Assembly: GCA_029931535.1 (NCBI GenBank)
Contig: JAQPZY010001670.1
Location: forward strand, 6,534,501-6,598,500
From: Margaritifera margaritifera
Taxonomy: Eukaryota > Mollusca > Bivalvia > Unionida > Margaritiferidae
DNA length: 64,000 nt
Direction of reading: 5' to 3'
Shown: piece by piece, positions 59,696 to 62,529 of the stretch
How the letters are laid out: each line of letters starts with the position of its first letter
Position numbering within the stretch: position 1 is the first letter of the stretch
The notes under the pieces: generated by a model
Told to the model about the DNA's origin: nothing
The model's input: only the letters and a program-made list of their open reading frames with translations
Database searches by the model: none
Translations under genes and position numbers: made by a program

Positions 59696-62529
59696 TTTGT
59701 TTAGGCGTTTTATCAACACATTAGAGAAACCAGCCAGAACCAGTCTACTGGAGACTGGAAATACTCCACCACTTCAATGACTGGTGTGATGATGTGTGGC
59801 AAGGCAATAGGATTAGAATTGTTAAAGAACAGCTGATATGTGTACACAACAAGCTGCTAATTGATTACCTTATTTTGTTGGAATTTGAGGAGTCTTAGGC
59901 CAAATGCAGGATGTTTTCTGAAGTGTTATAAGTAATAAAGGGATAACAGGTGGTCCATGATGTCTTCTGAGCCTTTGATGAAAATCAGCCGACCCTTGGC
60001 CGAGGAGAGATAAAACGAAGAGACCGACCATAAAAAAATGATTTCGGCAGATACACTAAAGTAAGTATTCTGATTTTTTACTTGTTTAATTGTTGTATTG
60101 TTCAAGATGTTTTATGAGGAAAGCTCTTACATTTTTGTTCAATTCGAAACCTGTGCTTTCTCTCAATTCTAAAAAACAACCAGCTATGAAATATTACAAG
60201 TTCAACAATGCTTAGATATCAGAGTTGAAGTGTGTACAGGTAAGTAGCAAAGGTCCTGAGTTTGCATTGTGTGTTTCGAAGGTATGCATCTTTTGTATAT
60301 CATAAACTATATGACGTTTTCATGCACATACATTAAGTTCAAGCCCTAGATAAAATATATCAGTTAAAAATATATCACAAGATAATTAATTTTAAAGTTT
60401 GGATAAATCATTCATAAATTAATAAATACATTTTGTATATTTGTCATTTTTATTTCAAGTCTAAATCAGTCTTTATTTTTTTTATTTACAGTGGCGAAAC
60501 TTGCCAACAGATTTTTGGATCTGAGCCATGAAGAGAAAGAAGCCCTTGCGGATGAGGCTCAGGAATACATCTTAAGTCTAAGTCAGGAACTTCCTCCTTG
60601 GGGTGAACATAGCTTGGAGGAGTATTGGAGAGCAGTCAGCAACCTTACAAACCCAGCAACAGGAAAACTGAAGTTAGAACTTTTTTGCAGGCTGAGTGTG
60701 GTTGTCCTGTCATTACAACATTCAAATGCTGATACAAAAAGGACATTCTCCATTCTTCGCAAAATACAAAGTGATTCAGGGGGAAATCTGGACCAGAGAA
60801 CTGTTGAGAGCCTGATAAGCGTGAAGCTTAATAATCACAATGAATGTCATCAGTAGGCACTAGACAGTGATGTTGTGAAGGAAACTAAAAATGCTATTGG
60901 ATTTTATAAAAGAAAAATCTTTGCAGTGAACTATCAGATAGACAACTCTTCCTTTTTCATTATTTTACCATATACTGACTACTATTAATTAAATATTAGT
61001 GTAACATTTTCCATCAGAATCCATATCTGATTCATGTTCAAACTATCTGTTTTATTATAGCATGAAGAGAATACATATTATGGCACAAAAAATCACTTGT
61101 TTTGTTTTCTTTCCATCCCCTTGAAACGTAAAATTTATGCCGATAAAAAATCTACTGGTTTAGAGGCCAATCTACTGATCAAAATTTGTAAATCTACTGG
61201 TTTGAAATCCTGGTTCTGTCACATGTATGATATACTAATATTTTGAAGTAAATGTACAAAGGATGCATCGAGACCCTCTATTATATACTAATAATTTGAA
61301 GTAAATGTACAAAGGATGCATCGAGACCCTCTACTAATAATTTGAAAGGATGCATCGGGACCCTCTATTATATACTAATATTTTGAAGTAAATGTACAAA
61401 GGATGCATCAAGACCCTCTATTATATACTAATATTTTGAAGTAAATGTACAAAGGATGCATCGAGACCCTCTATTATATACTAATATTTTGAAGTAAATG
61501 TACAAAGGATGCATCGAGACCCTCTATTATATACTAATATTTTGAAGTAGGATGCTTTGAGACCCTCTATTATATACTAATATTTTGAAGTAAATGTACA
61601 AAGGATGCATCGAGACCCTCTTTTATATACTAATAATTTGAAGTAAATGTACAAAGGATGCATCAAGACCCTCTATTATATACTAATATTTTGAAGTAGG
61701 ATGCATCGAGACCCTCTATTATATACTAATAATTTGAAGTAGGATGCATCGAGACCCTCTATTATATACAAATATTTTGAAGTAGGATGCATCGAGACCC
61801 TCTATTATATACTAATAATTTGAAGTAGGATGCATCAAGACCCTCTATTATATACTAATATTTTGAAGTAGGATGCATTGAGACCCTCTATTATATCCTA
61901 ATATTTTGAAGTAAATGTACAAAGGATGCATTGTAGCACAATTATTTACAATTTATTAACTGGAGAAGTTGAAAGAGTGGGAATAGAAATGACAACAGTA
62001 TGATATTGTGAGGAGAACAGAAAAGGGAGGAAACTGGAGGAATGAAAGAAGGTACTTATTAATCATACAGATGTATCATGTAGCCATTTTCTCATTCTTT
62101 GATAAAAAGCATTTAACAAGGGTGCTTCTTTCACATCTTTAGGCAAACTATTCCAAATCAATAGGCCTGAATAAGCAAAAGTTTTCTTAAAATAATTCTT
62201 TTTGTGGTTTTATTCTGCAATTATTACCTGATAAAAATCATAAAAAGATTGTAAGTGGATCTGCTTGATGAAGTTTGACCATAGTTGACTTCATATCTAA
62301 AGAATTTTAACCTATTTTTGCTGTATCTTTGTTTTGGATGCCTTTTTTGGAATGCCTAAACTTTCTCAGCCCTGCATAGCCTGGATTTTGCTTTTGTGAC
62401 ATTAAACCCTCTACATAGATATATACCTCCAAGTTTGACCAGTATCTCACCTGGAACCTGAATAGTGTGTAGTTCCACAGTGGTACATGTGCATGTCTCT
62501 TCCTTGGGAACAGCAGCCCATCTAGTGAC
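10973..62529 (-). CDS. GGCX: Vitamin K-dependent gamma-glutamyl carboxylase, internal exons (partial gene)
   Basis: Ten minus-strand exons (listed separately) join to 1,403 nt with matching phases and no stop. GGCX is an integral ER-membrane enzyme that converts glutamate to gamma-carboxyglutamate in propeptide-bearing proteins, using reduced vitamin K, CO2 and O2. The predicted peptide matches the vertebrate family along its whole length: the HVPLWNY segment, a KKLD-DW segment holding the lysine proposed as catalytic base (human Lys218), a hydrophobic GGL-DL-GFLLFFD membrane segment, [27 protein letters not shown], a WRSLN-RFQQR motif, DPRVD, EVVF-ADFPG, LENFV-D and SYMY-FVNTT. Introns run from 2.8 to 11.2 kb. 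The roughly 160 N-terminal residues lie above 64000. The C-terminal exons were not found below 10973. Nothing suggests a dead gene: every accepted exon is open and has GT-AG borders. Identity is very secure; exon edges rest on manual alignment. Confidence 0.96.
11403..11845. repeat. 55-bp minisatellite, about 8 units
   Basis: Units start GGGTCTAGTGTCAAATAATA and continue tacaactcaagccatayacagraaaaccctgcca. Spacing is 54-56 bp. The array lies in the intron 280 bp above exon 10's acceptor and runs into a pogo/Tigger-like terminal sequence at 11826. Confidence 0.9.
11826..12060. mobile_element. Possible pogo/Tigger-like terminal fragment
   Basis: The motif ACAGTAAAATCCTGCTACAA followed by catgccttgttataacatgaattcagatataa resembles the CAGTAAAACCTCGCTATAAC type of terminus of pogo/Tigger transposons. 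No matching second terminus or transposase was found nearby, so this is a fragment at best. Confidence 0.35.
12150..12385. repeat. 72-bp triplication fused to LINE fragment
   Basis: Three units share GTGTGTCA(A/C)AAGAACAGTG, then atggaattccaatgaatttttca and acatgatgatgttacaatgttactcaag. The plus strand is open through all of them and continues into the RT fragment, so the two have been joined in one frame by chance or by duplication of a LINE-derived segment. Confidence 0.8.
12386..12616 (+). pseudogene. Non-LTR retrotransposon (LINE) RT and C-terminal fragment
   Basis: The plus strand reads [20 protein letters not shown] and [14 protein letters not shown] is the catalytic motif of LINE reverse transcriptase. 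About 50 bp later, in a shifted frame, comes [20 protein letters not shown], the C-x2-C..E-x-H-Y-L-F pattern found at the very end of many LINE ORF2 proteins. So most of the RT and the intervening part has been deleted. It is dead. Confidence 0.82.
12702..12878. mobile_element. Short MITE with AGGGCTGTTCC termini, copy 1
   Basis: It starts AGGGCTGTTCCAGTAAAAC and ends GTTTAAATGGAACAGCCCT, so the termini are inverted repeats. Internally it has ttgggatccagggaag and a region near catatgaactatatgaataatc. The copy at 56098-56285 has the same parts in the opposite orientation. It is too short to encode protein. Confidence 0.85.
12885..14337. other. GGCX intron, no recognised feature
   Basis: AT-rich unique-looking intron with no transposase, tandem array or exon that I can see. 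The plus-strand frame 14127-14414 overlaps exon 9 antisense and is a shadow. Confidence 0.6.
14338..14462 (-). CDS. GGCX: GGCX exon 9 of window (LENFV to EGDKMQ)
   Basis: This 125-nt exon starts by completing Gly (G|GT) and encodes [20 protein letters not shown] and [20 protein letters not shown] plus Gln, matching the human [20 protein letters not shown] and LREGEKMQ segments. Acceptor TGTTACAG|GT and donor ATGCAG|GTATGG. It ends in phase 0. Two N-x-T sites (NTS, NTT) are visible; the first corresponds to a conserved position in vertebrates. Confidence 0.96.
14463..15285. other. GGCX intron, no recognised feature
   Basis: I see only AT-rich intron sequence. From about 15285 the F3 repeat family begins. 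Confidence 0.55.
15728..17023 (-). mobile_element. hAT-type non-autonomous element (family h1), copy 2
   Basis: It begins CAGAGATGCTGCCAGAAAT and ends with the inverse CTGGCAGCATCTCTG. A short direct repeat GAAATA flanks it. The minus strand retains a fragment ([13 protein letters not shown] and NQFPNLF) homologous to the larger copy at 2044-5005, but the rest of the transposase is gone. It also contains a long hairpin (16095-16275). It interrupts an F3 unit, which continues on both sides. Confidence 0.82.
16095..16275. repeat. Inverted repeat with about 53-bp arms
   Basis: Arm 1 (16095-16149) contains CTCTATCACTGTAGTAGGAA; arm 2 (16223-16275) contains the inverse TTCTTACTACAGTGATAGAG. The arms also match outside this (ccacaggc..tttgaaa with tttaaaagtctgtgg). 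The 73-bp spacer is A-rich. It may be a small foldback element nested in the hAT copy or a subterminal hairpin of it. Confidence 0.8.
17831..19165. other. GGCX intron; one two-copy repeat
   Basis: Mostly unremarkable. A stretch at 18244-18312 (gaccgtattgcaaaaacata, then taatcctttgtaaacatga) is repeated in diverged form at 18362-18432. No coding content seen. Confidence 0.5.
19173..19265 (+). pseudogene. CENP-B/Tigger-type transposase N-terminal scrap
   Basis: A 30-codon frame starts [20 protein letters not shown] and continues TERSKV before a stop. The K-R-K-x-L-(S/T)-L-E-E-(R/K) start is typical of the N-terminal helix-turn-helix of pogo/Tigger transposases and of CENP-B. Nothing of the remaining protein follows. 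Confidence 0.6.
19270..20320. other. GGCX intron with a SINE-head fragment
   Basis: At 19690-19765 the text tggtggcacagtggttaaga and gcaggtttgagtc resembles the A and B boxes of the SINE at 42441-42640, so this is likely a truncated SINE. The rest is AT-rich with an (AT)n tract at about 19870-19886. Confidence 0.45.
20330..21128. repeat. Long-period repeat family F4 (about 120-bp units)
   Basis: Six or so diverged units share tttttagtaatggcagccat, then atttgatggtggattggcat and ttaaagagcttcatgccagg, followed by atgctttctgtcaaatttgg and tcaaattctgttgagcagtt. The block ends in a hairpin, GCTTAC (21093-21098) with GTAAGC (21115-21120), followed by CAAAAAGG. This architecture parallels F2 and F3. 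Confidence 0.8.
21252..21430 (-). CDS. GGCX: GGCX exon 8 of window (DPRVD to ADFPG)
   Basis: This 179-nt exon encodes [36 protein letters not shown] and [11 protein letters not shown]. It aligns with the human IFDPRVD to VVFIADFPG segment almost without gaps. Acceptor GTTTTTCCAG|A and donor TTTCCTG|GTAAGT. It starts by finishing an Arg codon and ends with one base of a Gly codon. Confidence 0.97.
21915..22680. repeat. About 32-bp minisatellite, around 24 units
   Basis: Units read ACTTCTATGCTGACTGTTTA followed by cactttttat, with variants (gctaactg, ttaaactt). It lies about 490 bp above the acceptor of GGCX exon 8. Confidence 0.95.
22681..23619. other. GGCX intron, no recognised feature
   Basis: Unique-looking AT-rich intron, with no repeat unit or coding similarity that I can identify. 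Confidence 0.5.
23620..23915. repeat. About 59-bp minisatellite, around 5 units
   Basis: Units read TTATACACATGCATCCATGT then ctacatttttatttggatga and tgaaagattcaagtc. Confidence 0.9.
24040..25020. repeat. About 60-bp minisatellite, around 16-17 units
   Basis: Units read TATAATAGTAACACAAATAT, then agagttgtccctagtgtaaa, then aacacaggccaaatcaaccctca. Two subfamilies are visible: the left half has acacaggccaaatcaa, the right half has aaacataaaccaattcaa. The minus strand is open over parts of it (24256-24621, 24741-24935), but I regard this as non-coding. Confidence 0.93.
25441..25530 (-). pseudogene. Decayed partial copy of GGCX exon 7
   Basis: About 90 bp match the 3' end of the exon at 27034-27185 and a few bases of its downstream intron, in the same orientation. 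On the coding strand it still reads FQQR with the CAAAG|GTTCAT donor, but it holds stop codons (TAG at the Trp of the VWRSL motif and another just upstream) and lacks the first third of the exon and the acceptor. The 25.9-26.9 kb minisatellite lies between the copy and its parent, so the duplicated block probably extends beyond the exon. Confidence 0.88.
25885..26920. repeat. 46-50-bp minisatellite with length-variant units
   Basis: Units read ATCTATATGGCTTATATCTA, then cctggctcatggccatgtca, then cattaggagagagt. A central group (26400-26590) lacks the tgtcacatta part and is about 38 bp long. The array separates GGCX exon 7 from its decayed copy at 25441-25530. Confidence 0.92.
27034..27185 (-). 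CDS. GGCX: GGCX exon 7 of window ([11 protein letters not shown] segment)
   Basis: This 152-nt exon encodes [20 protein letters not shown] followed by LQKYN and [13 protein letters not shown], matching human SRRWKDHADMLKQYA and FDIWVSINDRFQQR. Acceptor TGTCTGTCTGTAG|GCC and donor CAAAG|GTTCAT. It ends in phase 2, giving Arg (AG|A) with the next exon. The last 90 or so bases are present again, with stops, at 25441-25530 in the downstream intron. The three other open readings over this exon are shadows. Confidence 0.95.
27804..28067 (-). pseudogene. hAT h2 transposase, C-terminal dimerisation domain
   Basis: The frame reads [55 protein letters not shown]-x-D-A-E-R-x-F-S is the hAT dimerisation signature. 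It directly follows the N-terminal part, so the RNase H-like core was deleted before or at transposition. This makes the copy non-autonomous. Confidence 0.85.
28022..28410 (-). pseudogene. hAT h2 transposase, N-terminal part (BED-like finger region)
   Basis: Minus-strand frames give [34 protein letters not shown] and then, after a frameshift, [20 protein letters not shown] and [11 protein letters not shown]. The W..F..C-x2-C pattern followed by [13 protein letters not shown] is typical of ZBED-type hAT transposases and their relatives. A frameshift between the two pieces and missing finger histidine spacing show it is dead. Confidence 0.8.
29150..29555. other. GGCX intron, no recognised feature
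   Basis: Contains a short duplicated phrase (acatctggcctctaaatgtt and acatctggactctaaatgtt, 29143-29245). No coding or transposon features seen. Confidence 0.45.
30201..30503. mobile_element. Long-terminal-inverted-repeat MITE (about 115-bp arms)
   Basis: The left arm begins ATCACAGGCACTCGGGTCAT, continues ggatttattaatttctgcaa, and includes catatactttgaatcagt and gagtcagactacag. The right arm (about 30394-30503) is its inverse. The loop is about 80 bp. No coding capacity. Confidence 0.85.
31109..31347 (+). mobile_element. tRNA-headed SINE (type 1), copy 1, with TSD
   Basis: A-box-like GTGGCCAAGTGGTCTAAGGC and B-box-like GGATTTGAGTC resemble a Leu/Ser tRNA head. A conserved body follows (gtgagaaagcttgccagtag, then cttcctgtgggtcagtggtt) and a tail ggcgttaaacccacaacagc. 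Target duplication TAGTTTGG is at 31101-31108 and 31348-31355. It is inserted inside F2. The same SINE is at 51884-52105. Confidence 0.9.
31613..31960. other. GGCX intron below exon 6, no recognised feature
   Basis: AT-rich intron immediately downstream of the exon 6 donor. Nothing identified. Confidence 0.5.
31961..32092 (-). CDS. GGCX: GGCX exon 6 of window ([11 protein letters not shown] segment)
   Basis: This 132-nt exon (44 codons, phase 0 at both ends) encodes [20 protein letters not shown], then HVRVTYYD and GETGYLNPV. This is one of the most conserved lumenal stretches of GGCX. Acceptor TTATTTTTAG|GGC and donor CCTGTC|GTAAGC. It lies upstream of the exon at 27185 and is free of repeats itself. 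Confidence 0.97.
32345..32510. repeat. About 57-bp triplication next to hAT h2 copy 2
   Basis: Three units share ACTAGTCTAATATATGTACC followed by aagttttatagagatatc and ctgaaca. Confidence 0.75.
32514..34179 (+). mobile_element. hAT-type element (family h2), copy 2, truncated
   Basis: It starts ATACATGCCATAACACGATG and runs parallel to copy 3, in the inverse orientation of copy 1. It ends abruptly at 34179 (..ttggatgac), lacking about 100 bp and the second terminus, where a double-hairpin MITE fragment abuts. It contains two long A-runs (about 32600-32672), a 48-bp direct duplication (33105-33188), and only the last part of the transposase ([20 protein letters not shown] at 33835-33900), in the long frame 33719-33901. 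Confidence 0.82.
34180..34293 (-). mobile_element. Double-hairpin MITE family, half copy
   Basis: One perfect-looking hairpin (CAAACAACATAGACCCTGAT..ATCAGGGTCTATGTTGTTTG) is followed by GTATATATGGTA, the inverse of the ACCGTATATACTCG terminus seen in the full copies. The other half of the element is missing, at the exact point where hAT h2 copy 2 is also truncated. Confidence 0.8.
34430..34532. repeat. 50-bp perfect duplication
   Basis: AATGATGTTGGGGTGTATGA then caagtcctaactgtgcattt and agatagaata occur twice in tandem without change. Confidence 0.9.
34762..35215. repeat. About 90-bp minisatellite, 5 units
   Basis: Units read GTCGAACTTCCACCTAGGTG, gactcaacaataacagcatg, aagtaacacctactgaaatt, ttgatatttacttgcatgca, ggcctgcatca. 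CACCTAGGTG and TGCATGCAGGCCTGCA are palindromic. The last two units carry gtgggcagacaataa instead of gtggactcaacaataa. A 66-bp-family scrap (aaagttaatctaaggtatgg) precedes it. Confidence 0.92.
35216..35642. other. GGCX intron below exon 5, no recognised feature
   Basis: Nothing recognised. A short (gat)n-rich stretch lies at 35586-35610. Confidence 0.45.
35643..35780 (-). CDS. GGCX: GGCX exon 5 of window (LPYSHG segment)
   Basis: This 138-nt exon (46 codons, phase 0 at both ends) encodes a Ser/Pro-rich linker, then [20 protein letters not shown] and YSHGITK. The hydrophobic part matches human [24 protein letters not shown]. Acceptor CTTGTTTAG|ATG and donor ACCAAG|GTAAGA. Open frames in the other two minus-strand readings across this exon are shadows. 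Confidence 0.94.
36081..36093 (-). promoter_or_regulatory. Perfect DR1 nuclear-receptor-type motif
   Basis: TGACCTTTGACCT, the inverse of AGGTCAAAGGTCA, is the consensus DR1 element bound by HNF4 and RXR heterodimers in animals. It lies in a GGCX intron, in a stray piece of the F2-like repeat. Sequence match only; no evidence of function. Confidence 0.5.
36200..39360. repeat. F3 repeat block 2, interrupted by hAT h2 copy 3
   Basis: F3 units occupy 36200-36717 and resume at 38451-39360. The tail (ccaagttttatgactttcct to ctggtctttaaccagtacag) matches that at 17690-17830 and contains the hairpin CTGGT-CTTTA-ACCAG (39331-39345). Confidence 0.8.
36718..38450 (+). mobile_element. hAT-type element (family h2), copy 3, full length
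   Basis: It starts ATACATGCCATAACACGACG and ends TATGGCAAGTAT, 1,733 bp. The right end has GGGGGGTCACGTGCACTGAC as in copy 1. It is a deletion derivative: only the transposase tail ([20 protein letters not shown], about 38018-38080) is left. It sits inside an F3 unit. A clear 8-bp duplication is not seen. Confidence 0.85.
39737..39956. mobile_element. Double-hairpin MITE family, full copy 1
   Basis: Termini ACCGTATAAACTCGCG and GCGAGTATATACAGT are inverted repeats. Inside are two consecutive hairpins: one built on caaacaacatagaccc and gggtctatgttgtttg, the other on caaactgcatagaccc and gggtctatgcattttg. The stems differ from each other in ACAACA versus ACTGCA. No coding capacity. Confidence 0.9.
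40120..40465. repeat. About 56-bp minisatellite, 6 units
   Basis: Units read ACACTGGATATATGGTTGTT, gctatgttttactactgagc, catcaacccaa. It is about 180 bp below the pseudo-copies of exon 4. Confidence 0.9.
40640..40786 (-). pseudogene. Tandem pseudo-copies of the 3' end of GGCX exon 4
   Basis: Reading the minus strand, the block that starts in the exon at about 40891 (GTTTGAAGTTTCTGACCCC) and ends in the donor is repeated at about 40786-40687 and partly at 40684-40640. Copy 2 has lost two bases in the SDHCLYS coding part, so it runs to a stop, and its donor is changed to AGTGGG|GTTAGT. Copy 3 keeps only the first 20-40 bases. The copies are 85-90% alike by eye. Confidence 0.88.
40800..40978 (-). 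CDS. GGCX: GGCX exon 4 of window, with tandem donor sites
   Basis: This 179-nt exon encodes [20 protein letters not shown] and a hydrophilic tail ending in KPESSG. It matches human MFSYVMLASSPLFC-EWPRK and the following variable loop. Acceptor TTGGCAG|GC and donor AGTGGG|GTAAGT. A second, identical AGTGGG|GTAAGT lies 15 nt downstream (exon end 40785) and would add five in-frame residues (VSVSG). Beyond it, the last part of the exon is repeated again in damaged form (40640-40786). The proximal donor is chosen because it closes the exon in phase 0 with the shortest insertion; either could be used. Confidence 0.93.
40979..41934. other. GGCX intron between exons 3 and 4, no recognised feature
   Basis: AT-rich. 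A low-complexity catatacat region lies at 41390-41450. No transposon or exon seen. Confidence 0.5.
41935..42890. repeat. F1-related repeat block interrupted by a SINE
   Basis: The block matches 1-600 of the window in parts (catgattccaggtataacag; gtgcagatgctgatgccagg with gtgcagatgttgatgctaac; ctaggaagagagaatgattg with ctaggaagaaagaatgacta). Palindromes are at 42010-42024 (AGGTCACAGCGACCT) and 42276-42289 (AGTCACAGTGACCT). The SINE at 42441-42640 is inserted in it. Confidence 0.75.
42441..42640 (+). mobile_element. tRNA-headed SINE (type 2) with TSD
   Basis: A-box-like GTGGCTCAGTGGTTAGCATA and B-box-like GGTTTCAAATCC; body with cagcctgggtcagctact; tail ccatatcaacaacaacaacg. Flanking duplication ATCTATGTAC (42431-42440) and ATCAATGTAC (42641-42650). 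A truncated relative is at 19690. Confidence 0.87.
43024..43753. mobile_element. hAT-like MITE with CAGTGTTGCATCCAGG termini
   Basis: Left end CAGTGTTGCATCCAGGAATT; right end CCTGGATGCAACATTG is its inverse. It is 730 bp with no transposase; the open frames 42901-43269 and 43458-43775 do not resemble proteins. A possible short flank repeat GTATA is seen. It lies 65 bp below the exon 3 donor. Confidence 0.75.
43818..43981 (-). CDS. GGCX: GGCX exon 3 of window (membrane segment)
   Basis: This 164-nt exon encodes 54 whole codons, including a strongly hydrophobic stretch ([17 protein letters not shown]) and [12 protein letters not shown], matching the human HWGGLLLDL-GFLLFFD and FHCMNSQLFSIG region. 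Acceptor CTTTTGGCAG|A and donor ATTG|GTAAGA. It starts by completing an Arg codon and ends with the first base of a Gly codon. The upstream intron (11.2 kb) holds a DIRS-like element and several minisatellites. Confidence 0.96.
44590..44665. repeat. 19-bp repeat, 4 units
   Basis: GGAGTATGCCAAGCATATA repeated, one unit with aaatatccc instead of gagtatgcc, inside DIRS B. Confidence 0.85.
44930..45461 (-). pseudogene. DIRS tyrosine recombinase fragment
   Basis: Minus-strand text reads [20 protein letters not shown] (N-terminal SAM-like/core-binding region of phage-integrase-type recombinases, S-T-x-x-x-Y..W..F..W) and, after stops, [13 protein letters not shown] and [13 protein letters not shown], which matches the family's later linker. 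The catalytic R-H-R-Y residues cannot be placed. Several stops break it. Confidence 0.75.
45464..45871 (-). pseudogene. DIRS RNase H end and linker fragment
   Basis: It reads [38 protein letters not shown] and, after a stop, [13 protein letters not shown] and [19 protein letters not shown] text. N-V-x-A-D-x-L-S-R is the motif that closes the RNase H domain in DIRS and Gypsy-like elements, and ID..ATxxNHKL follows it in DIRS. It lies directly upstream of the recombinase piece, in the normal order for the element. Confidence 0.8.
45933..45962. repeat. (GA)n microsatellite
   Basis: An uninterrupted GA dinucleotide run of about 14 units, inside DIRS B. Confidence 0.95.
46880..47310 (-). pseudogene. 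Crypton-like tyrosine recombinase N-terminal fragment
   Basis: The minus strand starts [20 protein letters not shown], continues [20 protein letters not shown] and RWLYDN, and after a short gap [20 protein letters not shown], then [13 protein letters not shown]. The order STK..T..D(V)..W/F..L followed by L..FF(I)..R/K..DG..Y/H-x-x-x-(S/T)L-x-S-I-x-R-x-L is typical of animal Crypton-derived proteins (for example the QRICH1/ZMYM C-terminal domain). The recombinase catalytic part is missing. Probably a remnant inserted in DIRS B. Confidence 0.65.
47480..49150. other. Unassigned sequence inside DIRS B
   Basis: No recognised coding sequence. A (CA)n tract lies at about 47788-47808. The open frames at 47924-48160 and 48710-49036 have no recognisable protein. 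Whether it belongs to DIRS B or to a nested insertion is unclear. Confidence 0.4.
49160..50210 (-). pseudogene. DIRS B gag-like region
   Basis: The clearest part, 49591-49791, reads [20 protein letters not shown] then VRHDAILIS and FSMPLL, homologous to 6451-6741 in DIRS A. The part from 49160 to 49510 is Gln-rich on the minus strand, which may be a tail of the same protein; the open plus-strand frame there (49174-49506) is a shadow. The N-terminal side (49800-50170) parallels 7490-7880. Confidence 0.6.
50855..50970. repeat. About 33-bp repeat, 3-4 units
   Basis: Units read TCTGCTTACAGTGGCAAAAG then aggaactctaacta, with decay. Confidence 0.8.
50989..51190. repeat. 40-bp minisatellite, 5 nearly perfect units
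   Basis: Units read ATTGTAATATTTAAGTTTAT then catgaatacactactgatgt; only one substitution (a C for T) is seen in five copies. Confidence 0.96.
51191..51871. other. GGCX intron; possible Tigger-like fragment
   Basis: Around 51715-51790 the words gttataatgcccttaactat and aacgcaattagagatata resemble pogo/Tigger termini but no element can be bounded. Otherwise nothing recognised. Confidence 0.35.
51884..52105 (+). mobile_element. tRNA-headed SINE (type 1), copy 2, with TSD
   Basis: A box TTGCCGAGTGGTCTAAAGCG and B box GGGTTTGAGTCC match a tRNA-Leu/Ser-like head. Body gtgagaaagcttgccagtag and tail ggcattaatcccccaaccc match the copy at 31109. Target duplication TTTATTTCCTTT (51872-51883 and 52106-52117). 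Confidence 0.9.
52180..52520. repeat. About 86-bp minisatellite, 4 units
   Basis: Units read ACACACATCAAATCTGTGAT, cattctctcaatactgtggt, ttggtacataatgttgtttg, ttgttatggacccacactga. The third unit lacks gtttgttgtt. Confidence 0.92.
52790..53268. repeat. About 58-bp minisatellite, 8 units
   Basis: Units read ATTCATAAGAAGGGTCATAT, tacatggagcactagtagac, tgatgactgttgatagtg. Confidence 0.92.
53417..53637. mobile_element. Double-hairpin MITE family, full copy 2
   Basis: Termini ACCGTATATACTCGTG and the inverse-like GCCAGTATATATAGT enclose the same two hairpins as the copy at 39737-39956 (caaacaacgtagaccctgat with atcagggtctatgttgtttg; caaactgcatagatccagat with atctcagtctatgcagtttg). Confidence 0.9.
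53820..54610. repeat. About 61-bp minisatellite, 13 units
   Basis: Units read AAGAACTGTGGAATAAATCA, atcacacttcatttcatttc, agttaacatagcttagcatg, c. Two unit types alternate in part (cctttcatttctgttaac and catttcatttcagttaac), suggesting expansion of a dimer. Confidence 0.95.
54611..55211. other. GGCX intron below exon 2, no recognised feature
   Basis: AT-rich unique-looking sequence leading to the exon 2 donor. Nothing identified. Confidence 0.5.
55212..55318 (-). CDS. GGCX: GGCX exon 2 of window (catalytic lysine segment)
   Basis: This 107-nt exon encodes [17 protein letters not shown] and then [15 protein letters not shown]. The second lysine of KK aligns with human Lys218, proposed as the base that deprotonates vitamin K hydroquinone. 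Acceptor TTATTATTGCAG|ATA and donor TTCAG|GTAACC. It ends in phase 2 (AG), completed as AGA (Arg) by the next exon. Its acceptor tract directly abuts a 27-30-bp minisatellite at 55325-55730, so the branch point and pyrimidine tract appear to be made from decayed repeat units. Confidence 0.95.
55325..55730. repeat. 27-30-bp minisatellite abutting the exon 2 acceptor
   Basis: Units read AGTGTCAATAAGAGTACAAT then gtcaatc, with a 30-bp variant containing agactggcaa. The last decayed unit runs to within a few bases of the GGCX exon 2 acceptor (55318). On the minus strand each variant unit ends CTTATTGCCAG, an acceptor-like sequence. Confidence 0.93.
55731..56097. other. GGCX intron, no recognised feature
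   Basis: Unremarkable AT-rich sequence between the 27-30-bp array and a MITE. Confidence 0.5.
56098..56285. mobile_element. Short MITE with AGGGCTGTTCC termini, copy 2
   Basis: It starts AGGGTTGTTCCATTTAAAC and ends TTTTACTGGAACAGCCCT. Inverted orientation of the copy at 12702-12878, with shared internal text (ccctgggtcccaag with cttgggatccaggg). Confidence 0.85.
56319..58378. repeat. 54-bp satellite-like array, about 38 units, open reading frame throughout
   Basis: Units read GTAATGGTTTTAATAATTTA, tagcaatttcactcatgtaa, gagtctttatatct. Length is fixed at 54 bp almost without exception, and substitutions fall at a few sites (gag/gaa/ggg in the middle, aat/atg in ttaataattt, agc/agt/act before aatttc, cac/ttc/ttt before tcatg). 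One plus-strand frame (56369-58345) stays open for 658 codons as an 18-residue hydrophobic repeat such as [19 protein letters not shown] treat the frame as a by-product of a stop-free 54-bp unit rather than a gene: there is no start context, no flanking exon, and the unit varies at first and second codon positions. Confidence 0.95.
58379..58969. other. GGCX intron between two arrays
   Basis: Contains a short two-copy repeat (atttacttgcttaataagac and atttacttgtttaataatag). Otherwise nothing recognised. Confidence 0.45.
58970..59546. repeat. 39-bp minisatellite, about 15 units
   Basis: Units read ATTCTGAATTTCCATTGAGG then ccctctattatatactaat. Because 39 is a multiple of three, the minus strand is open for 207 codons (58964-59587) as a 13-residue repeat ([13 protein letters not shown]). 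It is cut at 59546 by a hAT-type element; a related array continues at 61229. Confidence 0.95.
59547..61228 (+). mobile_element. hAT-type element (family h3), copy 1, splitting a minisatellite
   Basis: Termini ATACATGTGATTCGACCAG and the inverse of ATACATGTGACAGAACCAG. Flanks TATATACT (59539-59546) and GATATACT (61229-61236) look like an 8-bp duplication with one change. Subterminal repeats of the type aaatctactggttt occur near both ends. It contains a poly-T/poly-A palindrome (about 59650-59695) and a C-terminal transposase fragment. Confidence 0.82.
60491..60856 (+). pseudogene. hAT h3 transposase C-terminal dimerisation domain
   Basis: The 121-codon frame includes [54 protein letters not shown] is the hAT dimerisation signature. 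A pyrimidine-rich TTTTATTTACAG lies just before it, so it may have been the last exon of a transposase gene. No DDE/RNase H-like core is present upstream; the element is a deletion derivative. Confidence 0.85.
61229..61935. repeat. About 53-bp minisatellite with 39-bp deletion variants
   Basis: Units read GACCCTCTATTATATACTAA, tattttgaagtaaatgtaca, aaggatgcatcga. Shorter units lack aaatgtacaaag. The core ctattatatactaatatt and gag(a/g)ccct is shared with the 39-bp array at 58970-59546, so both arms derive from one array split by the h3 element and diverged. Confidence 0.92.
61936..62450. other. GGCX intron below exon 1, no recognised feature
   Basis: Nothing recognised. Confidence 0.45.
62451..62529 (-). 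CDS. GGCX: GGCX exon 1 of window (HAHVPLWNY segment)
   Basis: This 79-nt exon begins with the last base of a tryptophan codon (TG|G) and encodes 26 residues, including SLDGLL and HAHVPLWNY, equivalent to the human segment just after the HYW motif. The acceptor is a pyrimidine stretch ending in TTTAAG and the donor reads CAG|GTGAGA. It ends in phase 0, which fits the next exon at 55318. The longer open frame here (62356-62553) is a different, non-homologous frame. The exon sits between two inverted copies of one hAT family (59547-61228 and 63294 onward). Confidence 0.93.
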